A stretch of 64,000 nt of DNA. Origin: Arthrobacter sp. 18067 (GTDB lineage: Bacteria > Actinomycetota > Actinomycetes > Actinomycetales > Micrococcaceae). Position 1 is the stretch's first letter. Each line of letters starts with the position of its first letter. The notes under the pieces are model-generated. The model made no database searches. It had not been told where the DNA came from and worked only from the letters and a program-made list of their open reading frames with translations. The position numbers and the translations under genes are program-made. Positions 1 to 7,759 of the stretch are shown here, one piece after another. The stretch covers positions 1 to 64,000 of the forward strand of contig NZ_CACSJJ010000024.1 of NCBI RefSeq assembly GCF_902706295.1, in the 5' to 3' direction.

Positions 1-80
1 GAAGCCTCAAGAACCGAGACCCCCGCACACACCAAATCAACAAACTCGGCACGCGCACCCGAAGGAAACAACTTGACCAT
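1..80 (-). CDS. N-terminus of an IS30-like transposase (runs off the left edge)
   Basis: The minus strand opens a frame from ATG at 80 that begins MVKLFPSGARAEFVDLVC and continues open to the window edge. A GGAG six bases upstream supports this start; an in-frame ATG at 92 is the alternative. The pattern of a basic start followed by an AR-EF-LV-AG-S helix resembles the N-terminal helix-turn-helix of IS30-type transposases. That match is from memory of the family and only about 26 residues are visible. The DNA just upstream (93-121, containing GTTGCAACGACC) would be the terminal inverted repeat, but the other end lies outside the window. If correct, an insertion sequence ends about 80 bases before the sigma-factor gene. 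Confidence 0.5.
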   Translation of the reverse strand, partial: MVKLFPSGARAEFVDLVCAGVSVLEA

Positions 81-202
81 GAAACGCTCCATCAATCAGA
101 GCGTTGCAACGACCCTATGACTTTGCCCCGAAAACATTGCCATTAAGTGCCATATCGCGGGCAGTTGGTTACATATTCCGGCCTGCCGGACATTAACTGG
201 GT

Positions 203-730
203 ATGAAGGTGCAGACGGAGCAGGGGGATCGCGTGGAGCTGGCTAGGCAGAAGCTGTTCCTGGCCGCACACGCGGCGTCCCATGACAAGGTGTACCGGTA
301 TTTCCGGCGTCGAACCGAGAGCGCGTCAACAGCTGAGGACCTCACCGCGGAAGTGTTCCGGATCGCGTGGGAAAAATGCCTTCAGGGCCAGGAATTGTCT
401 GTACTGATGGTGTTCGGCATCGCCCGGAATGTCCTCCGCAACCATCACCGCGCAACGGCTCGATCCCTCAACCTTGTACAGCAACTGGAGCTGCAGCGAA
501 CGCAGCAGTTGGGTTTCGACGACGGTACGGTGGCCGATGTGCTGGACCGGCTCAAACCCGAGGAGCGCGAGGTGCTTCTGCTGACGTACTGGGACGGATT
601 CACCTCGGCCGAGATCTCGGCCCTGCTCAATGTCACGGCCACGGCCGTCAGGATGCGCCTGCACAGGGCACGCAAACAACTCAGCGAACTACTCCGGATG
701 GATCAAGCCACAGAGGATGTGCAGCGATGA
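203..730 (+). CDS. ECF-type RNA polymerase sigma factor
   Basis: A 175-residue sigma-70-like factor of extracytoplasmic-function size. Region 2 is visible as the helix around AEDLTAEVFRIAWE (about residues 45-58), and region 4 as a helix-turn-helix around SAEISALLNVTATAVRMRLH (about 134-153) before a basic end. It should direct core RNA polymerase to a small regulon that normally includes its own promoter. The ATG at 203 lacks a convincing ribosome-binding site. A GTG at 233 is preceded by AGGGGG at good spacing and gives a 165-residue protein that still holds both regions, so it may be the true start. The stop overlaps the next ATG (ATGA), so the partner protein is translationally coupled. 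ECF group not assigned. Confidence 0.85.
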   Translation: MKVQTEQGDRVELARQKLFLAAHAASHDKVYRYFRRRTESASTAEDLTAEVFRIAWEKCLQGQELSVLMVFGIARNVLRNHHRATARSLNLVQQLELQRTQQLGFDDGTVADVLDRLKPEEREVLLLTYWDGFTSAEISALLNVTATAVRMRLHRARKQLSELLRMDQATEDVQR

Positions 731-1437
731 ATAAGAAGGAAGCGCTGACCGTGGAACGACTTAATGCGGCCGACCCCGCCTTGGCGGTCACGGAAGAAGA
801 GCTGGCACGTAGCCGTGAGAAGAGCCTGACTGTCATGGACACTGACGTCAATCAGGTGGCCGTCGGCGGGTCCATTGCAGATTTCCATCAACAGCCCGCC
901 AAGCGCCGTGTGCGGTTGATGGCAGGGGCCGGTTTGGTGGCTACCGCCGTTGCAGCAGTAGTTGCAGGCGTGGTGGTGACATCGTCCATGAGGGCTCCGC
1001 TGGCGGAGCAAGCTGCACCGGCTGCTACGCCCACCACGGCGGAAACAGATTCCTCCAGCTTTACGCCGCTTCCCGAAATTACGGGCCAGATGCCGACGTT
1101 CGAGGCCAATATCATCACCGGCGGCAACGGCCACAAGGCCGCTGTCTCCATCGGCAAAGAGTCAGACTTTCACATGGACGCCGGCAGCATGGGAACGCTT
1201 GGCCTGAACGCCGGAGGATGTTTAGCCAGCATCGCCCCCGACGGCACGTCGGAGGGACTCATCTTCCCCTTCGGGACAAGAGTTACCGAGACGGGAGTGG
1301 TTTTCCCTGATGGAAAATCCTTGAATATTGGAGATGAATTCGCGTTCGGAGGAGGACTTTCCCCGGGGCCGGACTTGGGGGTCTGCTCCCCAACGGGTGC
1401 GGCTTTCCTGGTTCAAAGCTGGGACCCGCTCCCCTGA
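727..1437 (+). CDS. Membrane-anchored partner of the ECF sigma factor (putative anti-sigma)
   Basis: A 236-residue protein starting at the ATG that overlaps the sigma stop codon. The first ~60 residues are charged and would face the cytoplasm. One hydrophobic segment (about residues 62-82, rich in Ala/Val/Gly) is followed by a Pro/Thr/Ala-rich linker and an extracytoplasmic domain of about 130 residues with two cysteines. This cytoplasm-membrane-exterior layout and the coupling to a sigma gene are those expected of an anti-sigma factor or surface sensor. No zinc-binding HxxxCxxC motif of the ZAS type is visible in the cytoplasmic part, so the anti-sigma role rests on position and topology. 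The outer domain is not recognised. Confidence 0.6.
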   Translation: MNKKEALTVERLNAADPALAVTEEELARSREKSLTVMDTDVNQVAVGGSIADFHQQPAKRRVRLMAGAGLVATAVAAVVAGVVVTSSMRAPLAEQAAPAATPTTAETDSSSFTPLPEITGQMPTFEANIITGGNGHKAAVSIGKESDFHMDAGSMGTLGLNAGGCLASIAPDGTSEGLIFPFGTRVTETGVVFPDGKSLNIGDEFAFGGGLSPGPDLGVCSPTGAAFLVQSWDPLP

Positions 1438-1466
1438 CCGGCCCCTCGGCGATTAACGCCAAACCG

Positions 1467-1499
1467 CGACGTCGGCACTCACCATAAGTGCCGACGTCG
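1467..1499. terminator. Hairpin between convergent genes (palindrome family 2)
   Basis: A perfect 13-bp inverted repeat, arms 1467-1479 and 1487-1499, with a 7-base loop. It lies between the ends of the sigma operon and the convergent GH13 gene and probably terminates transcription in both directions. There is no long T tract. Its arm (AGTGCCGACGTCG) resembles the hairpins at 6452 and 13969. Confidence 0.6.
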
Positions 1500-1505
1500 T
1501 GCTCC

Positions 1506-3791
1506 CTATTCGGTGGCCTCGTCCTCAACTACCGGGTCTTTCAAGAGGAGCGCCGTGCCTTGGAAGGCGGGCAGTTCGAGGAAGAAGCTGCAGAGATCAT
1601 CCACCTGGCCGACGTCTTCACCGCTGAACAGATCATGGACTGTGGCGCCCGGCACCAGGTGCGGTGACTGGATGCTGCCGGCGATGTCCTGATCTGAGAA
1701 GTTCAGGACGGTCACCTGGAGGGCCCCGTCGGCGAGCTGGTTGACCATGACCAGCAGCCCACGGTTGGACACGTCCGGCACGTCCAGGAGGGTGCTGGTT
1801 GCGATCCCCGACTCCTCCCGCACTGTGAGTATCTGCTGGAGGCGCCGCGCGTAGGAGTTTGAATCGTTGAGCTGTTCGGGCAACGGACCATAGAGACTCC
1901 GGGCGCGGGGCATGCCGGCCAAGGAGGTCTTCGCATCCGGGCTGGTGCCCATCAGGTCGTGGGCTCCGCGGTTGATCCAACGGGTGTCGCCCTGCGAGGT
2001 GAGCTCGCGGACCGTCTCGCGGTCAATGGCTGTGATGCCCGTGAGGTCCCAGCCGGAGAGCGCGAAGACGCCAGGCTGCAGTGCGTTGTACATGGAGAGC
2101 AGGACGTGGGCATCCAGGACCTGGGCCTCCTGCTCCTTGGTGATGGCGTCCGGATCCTTGATGCCCAGGGCGGCCATGATGAAGCTGACCGTGGTGCAGG
2201 CGATGCCGTTGGTGGTGAAGACCGCGTTGTACGGTCCGTTCTCACCGGTGAGCCGTTCCCGCATGGTGTTCTGGACCTTCTCGGCAACCTCAGCGCCGGT
2301 CAGTTCCTCACCGCCAAGCTCGAAAACGTCGTCCCGGTGCCCTGCAGCAAAGTGGAGCAGTTCATAGGTCAGTTCATCGTGGTTCTGGAGTGCGTGGACC
2401 AATGAAGCCTGGTCCACGCCGATGTCCATGGAGAGGCGAAGGGTCAGGCGCAGGAACTCGGTATCCCCGATGACGAGGGCGTAGTGATAAGCGGGCCTGG
2501 TGATGAAGTCGTAGGAGAGGTCCGGGCCGGACTCGGACTGGATCTTGATGTCATCGATGGTGAGGTTGAGTTCCTGGAAGGAGAACCCGCCCACCTTGCG
2601 GATCATGGAACCGATCAGCTGGTTGGCTGCCTCGGACAGCGGGTGTCCCTCGGACCAGCCGGGCTCCTCCTCCGCGCTCTTTTCGACGCCGAGGAAGCCG
2701 TTGGCATCCAGCCTCAGCGCGCCCGTGCCAAGGTCCAGCAGGGAGTGCAGGGCGTCGCCAACTACCAGGCGCATCCCGGCGAACGTTGGGTCCAGCCAGT
2801 TGATGGAGGGTTGGCCGGACTTGAAGTAGTGGAGGTAGACCCAACGTCGGGTCTTGCCGGTGGTATCGACGATCGGCTTGGTGGCGCTCCAGTTGGTTTC
2901 CTTGACGCCGGGCTCGTAGAAAATGACCCGCTGCAGCCGTCCGATGATGTAGCCCGCCTTTTGCAGGGCCTGCTCCGCGTCGGGGCTGATGTTGACGGAG
3001 TCCTCGCCCTCGGGGACGTCGGGCAACAGGTGCCAGTCCTCCTCCGGGATGTCCACCATGTGATAGATGCCGGGGTAGTCGCGGAAGTTCATCTCAGCCA
3101 GCCGGAAGTCCGCGCCCTTGCCGGTATGCCCGGGAACGATGTCGTCAATGACGGTGCCGCCGTGATCGTTGGCAACCTCGCACATCTGGCGGAACTCTTC
3201 CTCGGTTCCGAAGGCCGGGTCGATCGCCATGGAGATGCGGTCAAAGTGACCGTCCACGCTGGGTGTCTGCGACCAGCCGCGGATGCCGCCAGCCAGCTTT
3301 ACCGGCCCGGTGTGCAGCCCACGGATACCAATCTTGCTGAACGCATCCCAGAGTTCAGGATCACCCAGGGCGGACAGGAACGACTGGCCATCCTTCGTGA
3401 TGAAGGAGAGGGGGTAGGCGGTGAACCAGACGGGTGCCCGCTCCACGGCCGCCCGTGGGTTGGGCCTGGCATAGGAGTTCTGCCACATGCTTGCCTGGCC
3501 GGACAGTTGCCGGGCCATGGTGTTGGCGTCGCCCAGCATCGACTGATTCCGCAACCAGTCGACATACGTCTTATTCAGGCCGTCGAACTCCAGTGAGGGG
3601 CGCGCTGCGAAGAACTGCCGTCGCCGGGCGATCGGCCTCAGGGCCTTCGGCCGTGCCGGATAGAACTGCTCGTCAAACGTGATCTCCGCCGGCTCACTGG
3701 CTGCGTCCTCCACCGGTAGCTCTTCCGTCGTTGGATCTTCAGCGTTCTGGTTGGCGTCGGACACAGTGTCGTTCACAATCGGCTCCCGCAC
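1506..3791 (-). CDS. GH13 trehalose-synthase-like alpha-glucosyl enzyme
   Basis: A 761-residue alpha-amylase-superfamily enzyme most like maltose alpha-D-glucosyltransferase (TreS). The four GH13 regions can be followed: DIVPGH (about 217-222), GALRLDAN with the nucleophile Asp near 362, FSFQELN with the acid/base Glu near 407, and QNHDE with the third catalytic Asp near 472. Region I reads GH where most amylases have NH, so this is a divergent member. A C-terminal beta domain occupies the last ~100 residues. The acidic first ~60 residues have no counterpart I recognise. GTG at 3791 is chosen because AAGGAG lies six bases upstream; a GTG at 3818 would add nine residues. No other trehalose or glycogen gene is adjacent, so maltose/trehalose interconversion is a family-level inference. 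Confidence 0.75.
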   Translation of the reverse strand: MREPIVNDTVSDANQNAEDPTTEELPVEDAASEPAEITFDEQFYPARPKALRPIARRRQFFAARPSLEFDGLNKTYVDWLRNQSMLGDANTMARQLSGQASMWQNSYARPNPRAAVERAPVWFTAYPLSFITKDGQSFLSALGDPELWDAFSKIGIRGLHTGPVKLAGGIRGWSQTPSVDGHFDRISMAIDPAFGTEEEFRQMCEVANDHGGTVIDDIVPGHTGKGADFRLAEMNFRDYPGIYHMVDIPEEDWHLLPDVPEGEDSVNISPDAEQALQKAGYIIGRLQRVIFYEPGVKETNWSATKPIVDTTGKTRRWVYLHYFKSGQPSINWLDPTFAGMRLVVGDALHSLLDLGTGALRLDANGFLGVEKSAEEEPGWSEGHPLSEAANQLIGSMIRKVGGFSFQELNLTIDDIKIQSESGPDLSYDFITRPAYHYALVIGDTEFLRLTLRLSMDIGVDQASLVHALQNHDELTYELLHFAAGHRDDVFELGGEELTGAEVAEKVQNTMRERLTGENGPYNAVFTTNGIACTTVSFIMAALGIKDPDAITKEQEAQVLDAHVLLSMYNALQPGVFALSGWDLTGITAIDRETVRELTSQGDTRWINRGAHDLMGTSPDAKTSLAGMPRARSLYGPLPEQLNDSNSYARRLQQILTVREESGIATSTLLDVPDVSNRGLLVMVNQLADGALQVTVLNFSDQDIAGSIQSPHLVPGATVHDLFSGEDVGQVDDLCSFFLELPAFQGTALLLKDPVVEDEATE

Positions 3792-3850
3792 AGGCTTCTC
3801 CTTCGGTGGCCGCCGCACTTGGCGCCGACCTTATGAGGTGGTGTTCAAGA

Positions 3851-3903
3851 GGTCACGTACCCCGGCTTCCCGGGAGTATTCATGCTAGTCGGGGTACCTG
3901 ACC
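3851..3903. promoter_or_regulatory. Inverted repeat in the divergent GH13/epimerase promoter region
   Basis: Arms 3851-3864 and 3890-3903 (GGTCA[C/G]GTACCCCG) pair over 14 bp with one mismatch around a 25-base spacer that holds a smaller CTTCCCGGGAG palindrome. The element lies 60 bases upstream of the GH13 start and 147 upstream of the epimerase start, so it is an operator candidate. No regulator gene is adjacent. Confidence 0.4.
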
Positions 3904-4049
3904 GTTTGTCTAAACCGGACGAACCAAGTCTCGATGTTGCGTGGACCGGCGTGGGGCCTCCCAGTACATCCTCTTACTCCTACCGGGCTGTTACCCCTAC
4001 CGGTCGACTGTGAACATTCAGTACCGTGACTCATGGAGAACGGAGAACC

Positions 4050-5024
4050 GTGAGAATTGTTGTTATCGGGGGCAGCGGGCATATAGGCTCCTTCCTCATT
4101 CCCAGGCTCATACGCGGCGGCCACGAGGTCATCAATATCAGCCGCGGGACCAGCTCGCCATACGTTGATGCGTCCGAGTGGCAGCAGGTCCGGCAGGTCG
4201 TGGCGGACCGGCAGCAGGAAGACCGTGAGGGCAGCTTTGGTGACCGGGTTGCGGCACTGCAGGCCGACGTCGTAGTTGACCTGGTGTGCTTCACACTCGA
4301 CTCCGCCACTGCGCTGGTGAACCGGCTGCGCGGCGAGGTGGGGCATCTGCTGCATTGCGGGTCGATCTGGCGTTACGGTGCCAGTCGGAAGTTGCCCATC
4401 TCAGAGGGGGCGGACTCCACCGCGGAGCCGCTGGATGAATACGGTATCCAGAAGCGCGATATTGCCCGGATGCTGAAGGACGAGACGGCCTCCGGAGGGC
4501 TCATCACTACGTCCCTGCACCCCGGCCACATTGTTGGTCCCGGATGGCATCCCGTGGGTCCGCTCGGAAATTTCGATCCCTCTGTGTGGCAAAAGATCGC
4601 GGCCGGGCAGCCACTGCAGGTACCCGGAAGTGGAACCGAGCTGATGCACCATGTGCATGCCGACGACGTCGCGCAGGCGTTCGAGAGAGCCATCCTGAAT
4701 CGGGACGCGGCAGCTGGCGAGGATTTCAACATCGTTGCTCCCACAGCACTGACGGTTCGGGGCTACGTGCGCATCGCTGCTTCTTGGTTTGGCCAGGAGC
4801 CCCACGTCGAAACTGTGAGCTGGGAAGAGTTCCGTCGGACCAATACCCGGGAATCCGCCGACACCAGCTGGGCCCATCTCTCCCGTAACCACTGCATGTC
4901 CATCCATAAGGCCGAGTCCCTTATCGGCTACGCGCCCGCATATGAGCCCGAGCAGGCGGTGCGTGAATCCGTGCAGTGGCTCCTGGACAACGGGCAACTC
5001 CAGGTTCAGACCCGGCTGACTTAA
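4050..5024 (+). CDS. NAD-dependent epimerase/dehydratase family protein (extended SDR)
   Basis: A 324-residue Rossmann-fold protein. The N-terminus MRIVVIGGSGHIGS carries the GGxGxxG dinucleotide-binding loop of extended short-chain dehydrogenases, and YGIQK (near residue 131) fits the catalytic YxxxK. Family members interconvert or dehydrate nucleotide sugars, but this one lacks features that fix a substrate. GTG at 4050 is chosen because GGAGAA sits just upstream and the dinucleotide loop then begins at residue 7; an in-frame GTG at 4026 would add eight residues. It is divergent from the GH13 gene and followed 66 bases later by an unrelated membrane protein. The substrate is unknown. Confidence 0.8.
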   Translation: MRIVVIGGSGHIGSFLIPRLIRGGHEVINISRGTSSPYVDASEWQQVRQVVADRQQEDREGSFGDRVAALQADVVVDLVCFTLDSATALVNRLRGEVGHLLHCGSIWRYGASRKLPISEGADSTAEPLDEYGIQKRDIARMLKDETASGGLITTSLHPGHIVGPGWHPVGPLGNFDPSVWQKIAAGQPLQVPGSGTELMHHVHADDVAQAFERAILNRDAAAGEDFNIVAPTALTVRGYVRIAASWFGQEPHVETVSWEEFRRTNTRESADTSWAHLSRNHCMSIHKAESLIGYAPAYEPEQAVRESVQWLLDNGQLQVQTRLT

Positions 5025-5090
5025 GCCGACAAACCCATGTACAACAGCCACCCGAAGTCCGAAGCTTAAGGTGCCACAAGGGGGAGCTAT

Positions 5091-6404
5091 ATGTACAAGG
5101 TGCCGAAGAAAGAAGTCACAGACAGCCGATTGGACCATGGATTCTTCATCCTGGGCGGAGCGGCTGCCGTGTGGTTGGCGTTCCTGTTGGTTGGGGAGAG
5201 CTTCCATCTTGGATGGGGACAGATCTGGTTCTCCGTGGTGTTCTGGGCATTCCTGGCCTATCTCCTGCTACCGCGGCTGCACCGGATTCTGACCACCATT
5301 TACGTTCCCGGCTATTTCATTGGCCGCGCACGGACCAGCGATGGCCTCCTCGGAGATCCAGTGAATGTTGCCCTTCTCGGCGCTGAGCCCCAGATCCACG
5401 CGATCATGCAGTCCGCCGGGTGGACCACGGCCGACGACGTGACGTTCGCCAGCAGCCGCCGCATTGTCAGTTCCACCATTTTCCGCCGGAGCTACACCGA
5501 AGCACCGGTCAGCCCCCTGTACCTCTTTGACCGGCAACAGGACTTCGCCTACCAACAGGAAGTGGACAACACCCCCGGCAAACGCCACCACGTGCGCTTC
5601 TGGCGTTGCCCGGAGGGGTGGCTCCTGCCCGGTGGCCACAAAGTGGATTGGCTGGCCGCCGGAACCTATGACCGCAGCGTCGGTTTCTCGCTGTTCACCC
5701 TCCAGATCACGCACAAGATCGAGCAGAACACCGATGTGGAACGCGACCACATCGTTTCCACGGTTTCTGCCGCAGAGCCCGCTATCGCCGTGCAGGTCAT
5801 CGAGGACTTCTCCACCGGCTATCACACACGCAACGGCGGCGGTGATTCGATTTCCACCGACGGCGACCTGCCCATTGTCGACGCACGCCGTGTGTCGGTC
5901 CCCGCCGGGCAACCGGCCAACAGGACTGACAGCCGCGACAGGCGGCCGGCCCCCACCATGATGGGCGCGGCACTGGTGGTGGCCAGAGCGGTTGCGGCGT
6001 TGGTCCTATCGATCACGCTCCTGACGTCCGGCGGTGAGATAGATGGCGTCACCTTCGATGACGGTTCCTCGGACCCGCAAACCACGACGGCGGCCCTGGT
6101 CACCGTAGCGGTCGTCGTGCTTCTCTTCGGTCTCGGCGAAGTCTTCCTGGCATGGCGGATCTTCCTGGGCAGCAACGGCGCCCGGGTGATCGCCATGGCC
6201 CTAAGCTCCATCTCGATCCTGGTCCAGGCAATCGACTACTCCACGGGGACTGCGAACCTCACCCTTGAGGCGGGACTCTCCGGTCTGGCCTCGGACATCC
6301 TCGTGTTATTGGCGCTCTCCAGCCAACGGGCCAGGGTCTACGCCAAACGGCAGCGTGTCCCCGCTCTTCCCCCGGAGCTGGTCAACCGGCGTGTGCCGTC
6401 CTGA
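5091..6404 (+). CDS. LssY_C-domain membrane protein
   Basis: A 437-residue integral membrane protein. Two hydrophobic helices at about residues 19-36 and 45-65 precede a soluble domain of ~200 residues (from about RARTSDG to YHTRNGG) that I recognise as the LssY C-terminal domain, with conserved features such as QSAGW, RFWR and HKIEQNTDVERDHIV. About four more hydrophobic segments follow near the C-terminus (about 300-410). LssY_C proteins are often linked to PAP2-like phosphatases in secretion-associated loci, but their biochemical role is not established. Here the protein stands alone. It starts after GGGGGAGCT and ends at a hairpin. Confidence 0.75.
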   Translation: MYKVPKKEVTDSRLDHGFFILGGAAAVWLAFLLVGESFHLGWGQIWFSVVFWAFLAYLLLPRLHRILTTIYVPGYFIGRARTSDGLLGDPVNVALLGAEPQIHAIMQSAGWTTADDVTFASSRRIVSSTIFRRSYTEAPVSPLYLFDRQQDFAYQQEVDNTPGKRHHVRFWRCPEGWLLPGGHKVDWLAAGTYDRSVGFSLFTLQITHKIEQNTDVERDHIVSTVSAAEPAIAVQVIEDFSTGYHTRNGGGDSISTDGDLPIVDARRVSVPAGQPANRTDSRDRRPAPTMMGAALVVARAVAALVLSITLLTSGGEIDGVTFDDGSSDPQTTTAALVTVAVVVLLFGLGEVFLAWRIFLGSNGARVIAMALSSISILVQAIDYSTGTANLTLEAGLSGLASDILVLLALSSQRARVYAKRQRVPALPPELVNRRVPS

Positions 6405-6451
6405 CCTTCTTTGAACTTAGCGTGACCGGGACACGCCGTCCCCCAGTAAAG

Positions 6452-6489
6452 GATCGACGACGACACTCACTCGAGTGCCGCCGTCGACC
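6452..6489. terminator. Hairpin between convergent genes (palindrome family 2)
   Basis: Arms 6452-6468 and 6473-6489 pair over 17 bp, the three non-Watson-Crick positions all being G-T type, with a 4-base loop. It sits between the convergent LssY_C and M20 genes, so a bidirectional terminator is likely. The right arm shares GAGTGCCGCCGTCGA with the hairpin at 13969. Confidence 0.6.
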
Positions 6490-6503
6490 GTGCGGGCCGT
6501 AAC

Positions 6504-7733
6504 CTATGCCTCCAGCGTCACCGTGGTGGCACCGGGCTGTCGCGAGGCCTGAAGCTTCATCAGCCCTGACCGCAACTGCGGATCCAAGGCGGCGTCCAGG
6601 ATGGTGAGCGCCAGGACTGTAGCGCCGTCGATGACTGCGTCGTCGGCTTCGGGCGTGATGGCGGCTGCCGTGAAGTCCGGGTGGTGGGGCACCGCGCTGC
6701 TGTTGCGGACAACCACCATGCCGTGAACTGACGGGATCACTTGGGAGACGTTGCCCATGTCCGAGGAGCCGCCACCGAAGACGGGGGTGTGATCCACGGG
6801 CCGGCCGACTGCTTCCATGTTGGCGTCCCAGGCCTTACCCAGTCCGGCATGAGTGTCCAAGGGGGCGTAGGGATGCTCGGTCTGGCGGTGCGTCCACGTG
6901 CAGCCGGTAGCGATGGCCGCGCCCTCGAAGCAGGCGAGCACGCGCCGCTTGAGCCCGCGCCAATCGTCGAGGTCTCCGGCCCGGACCTCCACCTGCACCG
7001 TGGCGTCACCAGCGATGACGTTGGTGGCGCCGCCGCCATGCGAGATGAAGGCGTTGGTGTTGGAGTTTTCCGGCAGGTGCTGCCGCAGGACGGCCATGTT
7101 CATCAGCGCCAGGCTCGCTGCTGCTCCCGCGTTGATGGCCTTGTCCGGCGCTCCTGCGGCGTGGGCTTCGCTGCCCTTGAACTGGACCTCGAAGCGTTCC
7201 ACGGCCGCCATGCTGAACGATGATGCGCTCCGTTCCGTCCCGGTCATCCCGTGAACCATGAGCGAGAACGCGGCGTCCTCCCAGGCGCCTGCCTGCAGCA
7301 GGGACACTTTGCCGCCGCCATGCTCTTCAGCCGGCGTGCCGAGCAATTTGATGCGCAGCCCGGCGGCGTCCGCTACGGGCTTGAGGGCCAGCGCTGCGCC
7401 GACGCCGGCTGCTGCGATGATGTTGTGCCCACACGCGTGGCCCACTTCCGGGAGGGCGTCGTACTCTGCGCAGATCACGACGGTCAGTTCGCCGCTCCCG
7501 TAGACGGCCTCAAGCGCCGTCGGCACGCCATAGGCGCCTTCGATGACGTCGAAGCCGCCGTCGCGCAGGACTTCGGCCGCAGCCGCCGCCGATTTGTGTT
7601 CTTCCCAGGAGACCTCGGCCAGCGCGTGGACCTTGTGGCTGAGGTCAAGGATGGAAGGCCCGACGGCGGCCACGGACTCCCGTACGGCGTCGCGCAGTGT
7701 CTGCTGTGAGGTGGTATCGATTGAAATTGTCAT
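6504..7733 (-). CDS. M20-family metallo-amidohydrolase (AbgB/AmhX-like)
   Basis: A 409-residue enzyme of the M20D group, which hydrolyses N-acyl or amide bonds of amino acids using two metal ions. Metal-site signatures are visible: CAEYDALPEVGHACGHN (about 94-110) and PAEEHGGGK (about 134-142). A dimerisation lid domain follows from about residue 180, and HTPVFGGGSSDMGNVS lies near the C-terminus. ATG at 7733 is chosen because GAGGAAA is six bases upstream; the longer frame upstream is Arg/Pro-rich and not protein-like. It is 26 bases downstream of the MFS transporter and in the same operon, so the pair probably imports and hydrolyses an acylated amino acid or amide conjugate. The substrate cannot be read from the sequence. 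Confidence 0.85.
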   Translation of the reverse strand: MTISIDTTSQQTLRDAVRESVAAVGPSILDLSHKVHALAEVSWEEHKSAAAAAEVLRDGGFDVIEGAYGVPTALEAVYGSGELTVVICAEYDALPEVGHACGHNIIAAAGVGAALALKPVADAAGLRIKLLGTPAEEHGGGKVSLLQAGAWEDAAFSLMVHGMTGTERSASSFSMAAVERFEVQFKGSEAHAAGAPDKAINAGAAASLALMNMAVLRQHLPENSNTNAFISHGGGATNVIAGDATVQVEVRAGDLDDWRGLKRRVLACFEGAAIATGCTWTHRQTEHPYAPLDTHAGLGKAWDANMEAVGRPVDHTPVFGGGSSDMGNVSQVIPSVHGMVVVRNSSAVPHHPDFTAAAITPEADDAVIDGATVLALTILDAALDPQLRSGLMKLQASRQPGATTVTLEA

Positions 7734-7759
7734 TGCTTTCCTCGCTGGTAGTAGATGAG

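Noticed and set aside
2484..3596. Plus-strand open frame of 370 codons opposite the GH13 gene
   Set aside because: It is an antisense shadow created by high GC codon use; the minus strand carries all four GH13 motifs across this stretch.
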